The notes under the pieces: generated by a model | Told to the model about the DNA's origin: nothing | Seen by the model: the letters and a program-made list of their open reading frames with translations, nothing else | Databases searched by the model: none | Assembly: GCA_016928375.1 (NCBI GenBank) | Contig: JAFGKX010000158.1 | Coordinates: forward strand, 1-25,389 | Direction of reading: 5' to 3' | Source: Candidatus Omnitrophota bacterium | Lineage (GTDB): Bacteria; Omnitrophota; Gorgyraeia; JABMRG01; JAFGKX01 | DNA: 25,389 nucleotides | Translations under genes and position numbers: made by a program | Shown: piece by piece, positions 23,246 to 25,389 of the stretch | Numbering within the stretch: position 1 is the first letter of the stretch | How the letters are laid out: each line of letters begins with the position of its first letter

Positions 23246-23274
23246 TTGACAAGGGCCTGTTTGTATGGTATAGT
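23246..23274 (+). promoter_or_regulatory. Strong promoter for the sigma-factor leader
   Basis: -35 TTGACA (23246-23251), a 17-base spacer and -10 TATAGT (23269-23274). It begins four bases after the DUF1846 stop. Transcription should start near 23281, just before the first ANTAR-type hairpin. Confidence 0.78.
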
Positions 23275-23283
23275 TATTGCATA

Positions 23284-23331
23284 AATAAGCACAAAGATTG
23301 TGTTTATTAAATAGAAAGCAATGAGGCGTTC
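23284..23331 (+). promoter_or_regulatory. ANTAR-type hairpin pair 1 before the sigma factor
   Basis: The first hairpin is AATAAGCAC (23284-23292) with GTGTTTATT (23300-23308). Its loop is AAAGATT, a hexaloop with A1/G4 plus one extra T. The second is GAAAGC-AATGAG-GCGTTC (23314-23331), with one A/G mismatch and loop A1/G4. Its 3' arm is also part of the 5' arm of terminator 1, so the two folds exclude each other. Confidence 0.65.
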
Positions 23332-23351
23332 GAAAGAACGCCTGTTTTTTT
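23324..23351 (+). terminator. Intrinsic terminator 1 (attenuator)
   Basis: AGGCGTTC-gaaa-GAACGCCT is a perfect 8-bp stem with a GNRA loop, followed by G and seven Ts (23345-23351). It lies only about 45-70 bases after the predicted transcription start and about 120 bases before the sigma gene. It therefore acts as an attenuator, or makes a short RNA of about 70 bases. Confidence 0.88.
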
Positions 23352-23359
23352 AAGAAGCC

Positions 23360-23410
23360 TTGCCAAAAGCAGGGTAATAAAAAATAGCTTCTAATAGCCC
23401 AACGAAGGGC
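23360..23410 (+). promoter_or_regulatory. ANTAR-type hairpin pair 2 before the sigma factor
   Basis: The first hairpin is TTGCC (23360-23364) with GGTAA (23373-23377). It has an A/G closing mismatch and the loop AAAGCA (23366-23371), A1/G4. A competing fold, CCTTGC with GCAGGG, is possible. The second hairpin is GCCC-AACGAA-GGGC (23397-23410), also A1/G4. Its 3' arm GGGC is the base of terminator 2. The linker is 19 bases, longer than at gdhA. Confidence 0.55.
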
Positions 23411-23448
23411 ATTCGATGCCGAGAATGGCATGCGGGTGCCCTTTTTTT
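23405..23448 (+). terminator. Intrinsic terminator 2 (attenuator)
   Basis: The base stem is AAGGGCA (23405-23411) with TGCCCTT (23437-23443). An inner stem is ATGCC (23416-23420) with GGCAT (23427-23431), loop GAGAAT. A seven-T run spans 23442-23448. It lies 22 bases before the sigma-factor start, so its formation would switch the gene off. Confidence 0.85.
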
Positions 23449-23470
23449 ATTGTAAGGAATACGGTGCTGT

Positions 23471-23980
23471 ATGGATTTTAAGATATTGCTCGAAAAGATA
23501 ACACCAGCGCTTAAGGCCATAAGCCGCAGGCATGTGCTTTATGGGACTTATGACTCCGAAGACCTGTATCAGGAGATGTGCCTTTTTTTATGGAGCCGTT
23601 TTAATGAAGGCCTTCCTATTGGCATGAATGAGGCATACATAACTAAGGCATGCGAATTTCACATACTCAACTTCTTAAGAAAGGGGAGAAAGCGCGTGGC
23701 AATCCGCAGCCTGGATGAACTGATCTCTGCCGAGGGTGATACCCTAGGAGATCTTTTGGCTGATAACAGGGAATATATAGGAACAACCACAGAGGTGGAT
23801 CTGACAATAGATGATATTAAAACCAAAAACCTGACAGATAAGGAAAAAGCGGTTCTGGAACTGCTTTTAAAAGGGTGTACTGTGCGTGAGGCTGCGGAGA
23901 AACTTGACATCTCTCATGTTATGGTGCTTAAGTACAAGAAGAGCATAATCAAAAAATGCCATAAGGGAGGCCTGTCATGA
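23471..23980 (+). CDS. Sigma-70 family (ECF-like) factor
   Basis: A 169-residue two-domain sigma-like protein. Region 2 spans about residues 15-75, with YDSEDLYQEMCLFLW as the core-binding helix and ITKACEFHILNFLRKGRKR after it. A linker (76-117) leads to region 4 (118-163). There LTDKEKAVLELLLKGCTVREAAEKLDISHVMVLKYKKSI carries the helix-turn-helix for the -35 box. No anti-sigma gene is adjacent. Control appears to lie in the leader, with one strong promoter and two successive terminators each paired with ANTAR-type hairpins. The ribosome site is modest (AAGGA at about 23454-23458, GGTG nearer). Targets are unknown; the barrel gene and amt downstream are candidates. Confidence 0.82.
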   Translation: MDFKILLEKITPALKAISRRHVLYGTYDSEDLYQEMCLFLWSRFNEGLPIGMNEAYITKACEFHILNFLRKGRKRVAIRSLDELISAEGDTLGDLLADNREYIGTTTEVDLTIDDIKTKNLTDKEKAVLELLLKGCTVREAAEKLDISHVMVLKYKKSIIKKCHKGGLS

Positions 23981-23982
23981 AC

Positions 23983-24043
23983 CGCTCACCATTCGCTAAT
24001 GTGCGGCCGTGCCACGAACCTGAGCGAAGCGAATGGTTCGTGG
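23983..24043 (+). repeat. Palindromic stem-loop cluster with competing pairings
   Basis: CCATTCGC (23989-23996) pairs with GCGAATGG (24029-24036). CGCTCA (23983-23988) pairs with TGAGCG (24021-24026). CCACGAACC (24012-24020) pairs with GGTTCGTGG (24035-24043). The first and last overlap at GG, in an order compatible with alternative folds or an H-type pseudoknot. It follows the sigma stop and may be a dispersed palindromic element. Confidence 0.45.
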
Positions 24044-24083
24044 TTACCAAAATCAGTTCCTTTTTACTTATGTATGGTGTAAG

Positions 24084-24143
24084 CACATTGGCGTGATAAA
24101 AACTTCCGTTTAGAGCGGAATTATTTAAATAGACAAAGACGTC
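24084..24143 (+). promoter_or_regulatory. ANTAR-type hairpins before the outer-membrane barrel gene
   Basis: CAC-ATTGGC-GTG (24084-24095) and GAC-AAAGAC-GTC (24132-24143) both have hexaloops with A1/G4. The second resembles the gdhA loop hairpin closely (AGACAAAGRCGTC). Core stems are only 3 bp, and another hairpin, TTCCG/CGGAA (24104-24120), lies between them. The 3' arm of the second hairpin is inside the 5' arm of terminator 3. Confidence 0.5.
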
Positions 24144-24183
24144 CGATTTCAAGTGTCATTCGGTATTAATTCGGGCGTTTTTT
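24139..24183 (+). terminator. Intrinsic terminator 3 (attenuator)
   Basis: ACGTCCGA (24139-24146) pairs with TCGGGCGT (24171-24178) over 8 bp with one T-G. TTTTTT (24178-24183) and five more Ts follow. The loop is 24 bases. It ends about 18 bases before the start of the barrel gene, so it works as a leader attenuator rather than as the sigma-gene terminator alone. Confidence 0.75.
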
Positions 24184-24201
24184 ATTTTTATGGAGGTAGA
24201 T

Positions 24202-24954
24202 ATGATTAAATGTTTTCTGGTTCCGGTGATTATTCTATGCTTCTGTATTTTTGATGTTGAAGTTGCGCACGCTACTGCCTCGACACATATCTGGGCGCCG
24301 TCAACCGATACCCAGGCATTTAAAACTGGCCATGTTACCGCAGATGTATATGTGCCTGTTGAAAAAGACTCCGAAGGAAACAGGCCCGATGCCATAACTA
24401 ACACAGGTTTGACCTTCGGTATTCTGCCATTTAAAAAATTGACCGCAGAGGCAGGATTCGATTATAAAACAGGATACGGTTCACTCGATGGTTATCCTAT
24501 ATATTTTAACGCAAAGATAGCTGTGCCCGAAGATTCATACGGTGAATATTTTCCCGCGTTGGCATTAGGTGTATACGACGTGGGGACCAAACACAATAAA
24601 ACTGATTACAATCTGTATTACGGCGAGATAGCAAAGACATTCAAAATGAAAGAACTGCCATTAGGCAGATTTTCCCTGGGCTATTTCTACGGTAATAAAA
24701 AACTTTTGTTAGATAAAAACAGCGAAAAAGATAATCACGGTATACTCGCAGCATGGGAAAGGACCATGACTGAAATTACGGATAAACTATGGCTATGCGT
24801 CGAATATCAGGGAACAAAGTCTTCATACGGGACATTTAACATAGGCGGCTCATGGCAATTTAACAAAGATACCAGCGTCTTAGCGGGTTATCAATTTTAT
24901 AATAATCATAACCTTGCAGATACGGCTACGATACAGATGGATATTAACTTTTAA
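24202..24954 (+). CDS. Outer-membrane beta-barrel protein (porin-like)
   Basis: A 250-residue exported protein from ATG 24202. The upstream in-frame ATG at 24190 is rejected because GGAGG (24192-24196) is the ribosome site for 24202. Residues 1-24 (MIKCFLVPVIILCF to VAHA) form a signal peptide with an AHA cleavage site. The mature part has alternating polar/hydrophobic strands (LTAEAGFDYKTGYG, RFSLGYFYGNKKLLL, SVLAGYQFYNN) and ends in IQMDINF, a typical C-terminal beta-signal with final Phe. This indicates a diderm cell envelope. I cannot name the family. Its position between an ANTAR-type attenuator and amt suggests a channel for a nitrogen compound. Confidence 0.75.
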   Translation: MIKCFLVPVIILCFCIFDVEVAHATASTHIWAPSTDTQAFKTGHVTADVYVPVEKDSEGNRPDAITNTGLTFGILPFKKLTAEAGFDYKTGYGSLDGYPIYFNAKIAVPEDSYGEYFPALALGVYDVGTKHNKTDYNLYYGEIAKTFKMKELPLGRFSLGYFYGNKKLLLDKNSEKDNHGILAAWERTMTEITDKLWLCVEYQGTKSSYGTFNIGGSWQFNKDTSVLAGYQFYNNHNLADTATIQMDINF

Positions 24955-24960
24955 GTAAAA

Positions 24961-25063
24961 GCCCCTCGCTGATAGTAAGTCCTCGCACTTGCTCGCCTGC
25001 CTGCCGGCAAGGCAGGGACTTTAGTAGCGCTCGGGACAAAACTTACTTCGTAAATTTTGGAGG
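24961..25063 (+). promoter_or_regulatory. Structured 5' leader RNA, copy C (amt leader)
   Basis: The outer helix is GCCCC (24961-24965) with GGGAC (25033-25037), one mismatch. TCGC (24966-24969) faces GCTC (25029-25032). The inner helix is AAGTCC (24977-24982) with GGACTT (25016-25021) and the cap motif TCGC-actt-GCTC (24983-24994). A palindrome is inserted after the cap. The third hairpin is CAAAACTTAC-ttc-GTAAATTTTG (25037-25059), ending in GGAGG (25059-25063). It starts six bases after the barrel gene's stop. Confidence 0.7.
24995..25016 (+). repeat. Short palindrome inserted in leader copy C
   Basis: CCTGCCTGCC (24996-25005) faces GGCAAGGCAGG (25006-25016), inverted complements apart from one bulged base. 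Copies A and B lack this segment: there the GCTC motif is followed directly by the inner helix. It therefore looks like a GC-rich mobile palindrome or a local hairpin extension. Confidence 0.6.
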
Positions 25064-25069
25064 TGTAAA

Positions 25070-25389
25070 ATGATTAACGCAGGTGACACAGCATGGGTTC
25101 TTATGTCATCGGCTCTGGTTTTGCTGATGACTCCGGGCCTGGCATTTTTTTACGGAGGCATGGTAAGAAAAAAGAATATGTTAAGCATCTTAATGCAATG
25201 TTTTATCATAATGTGCGTATTAAGTTTACACTGGGTACTTTTCGGATATAGTTTATCTTTTGCCCCGGCAAAAGGTTTCTGGGGAGGCCTGGCATGGTTT
25301 GGTTTAAGAGGCGTTGGGCTTGAACCTTATGCTGATTACGCGGCAATGATACCCCATCAGGCATTTATGATTTTTCAGGCGATGTTTGC
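25070..25389 (+). CDS. amt: Ammonium transporter Amt, 3' end beyond window
   Basis: The first 106 residues of an Amt/MEP/Rh-family inner-membrane ammonium channel. Family features are GDTAWVLMSSALVLLMTPGLAFFYGGMVRKKNMLSILMQ (residues 5-43), with the typical TPGLAFFYGG of helix 1, then CVLSLHWVLFGYSLSF for helix 2, where this family normally has the Trp-Val-Leu-Phe-Gly-Tyr run, and IPHQAFMIFQAMF at the edge. The N-terminus has no separate cleavable signal. GGAGG at 25059-25063 gives a clear start. The structured leader copy C precedes it. A PII gene often follows amt but lies outside the window. Confidence 0.95.
   Translation, partial: MINAGDTAWVLMSSALVLLMTPGLAFFYGGMVRKKNMLSILMQCFIIMCVLSLHWVLFGYSLSFAPAKGFWGGLAWFGLRGVGLEPYADYAAMIPHQAFMIFQAMF

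Noticed and set aside
22552..23292. A 246-codon open frame on the minus strand
   Set aside because: It is antisense to the DUF1846 gene and also crosses the promoter at 23246-23274; it is a frame shadow with no recognisable motif.
24050..24100. A sigma-54 or clear sigma-70 promoter before the barrel gene
   Set aside because: No GG-N10-GC pair was found. A TATGGT near 24073 has no acceptable -35, so no promoter was called.
24961..25069. An ANTAR dual-hairpin site in the amt leader
   Set aside because: The loops there (actt within TCGC/GCTC, ttc) are not six-base A1/G4 loops, and no terminator with a T tract is present.

Overview
The window comes from a bacterial chromosome of moderate G+C content, densely packed with overlapping genes nearly all on the + strand. 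Gene content fits a deep-branching anaerobe. My best guess is candidate phylum Omnitrophota (OP3), but that is inferred from overall protein style rather than a marker-gene test. It encodes an outer-membrane barrel with a terminal Phe, a homocysteine-biosynthesis (HcyBio) protein, a one-cluster ferredoxin, PolX with a PHP domain, a separate PurS and a 4Fe-4S-type PurF. No tRNA, rRNA, CRISPR array or insertion sequence was found. No gap between genes exceeds about 230 bases.

Region 1 (1-2453) is an arsenical-resistance-like run: an ArsP/YraQ permease cut by the window edge, an ArsE-like thioredoxin, an ArsF-like exported CxxC protein and an ArsG-like permease. Region 2 (2589-6873) has a minus-strand HPr-kinase-like P-loop protein, divergent from a sulfur operon. 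That operon encodes an Rrf2 regulator with three cysteines, CysK, an HcyBio-type sulfur protein and a flavodoxin-fold reductase. A consensus promoter overlapped by a perfect 12-bp inverted repeat drives it. Region 3 (6865-7519) holds a small Ala/Pro-rich protein and a ferredoxin, each preceded by a copy of the same structured leader.

Region 4 (7622-23242) is an almost continuous transcription unit: polX, mnmG, a radical SAM gene, a GAF-ANTAR regulator, gdhA, guaA, purS, purQ, purL, hisH, hisF, purF and a DUF1846 protein. Four of its enzymes are class I or class II glutamine amidotransferases (GuaA, PurQ, HisH, PurF), and GdhA makes the glutamate. Region 5 (23246-25389) has a strong promoter, two consecutive terminator-bearing leaders, a sigma-70-family factor, a further terminator-bearing leader, an outer-membrane barrel and the start of an Amt ammonium transporter.

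The most interesting system is a probable ANTAR antitermination regulon. The GAF-ANTAR protein at 12069-12773 lies directly upstream of gdhA. The gdhA leader has two tandem hairpins whose hexaloops carry A at position 1 and G at position 4, the known ANTAR RNA recognition pattern. The same pattern recurs twice before the sigma factor and once before the barrel gene. In those three places the second hairpin shares its 3' arm with an intrinsic terminator. This would tie glutamate synthesis, a sigma factor, an outer-membrane channel and possibly ammonium uptake to one RNA-binding sensor.

The second notable item is a repeated leader RNA found before the small protein, the ferredoxin and amt. It has two nested helices, each with a TCGC/GCTC-type internal motif, followed by a hairpin ending exactly at the Shine-Dalgarno. 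Base changes between copies preserve pairing.
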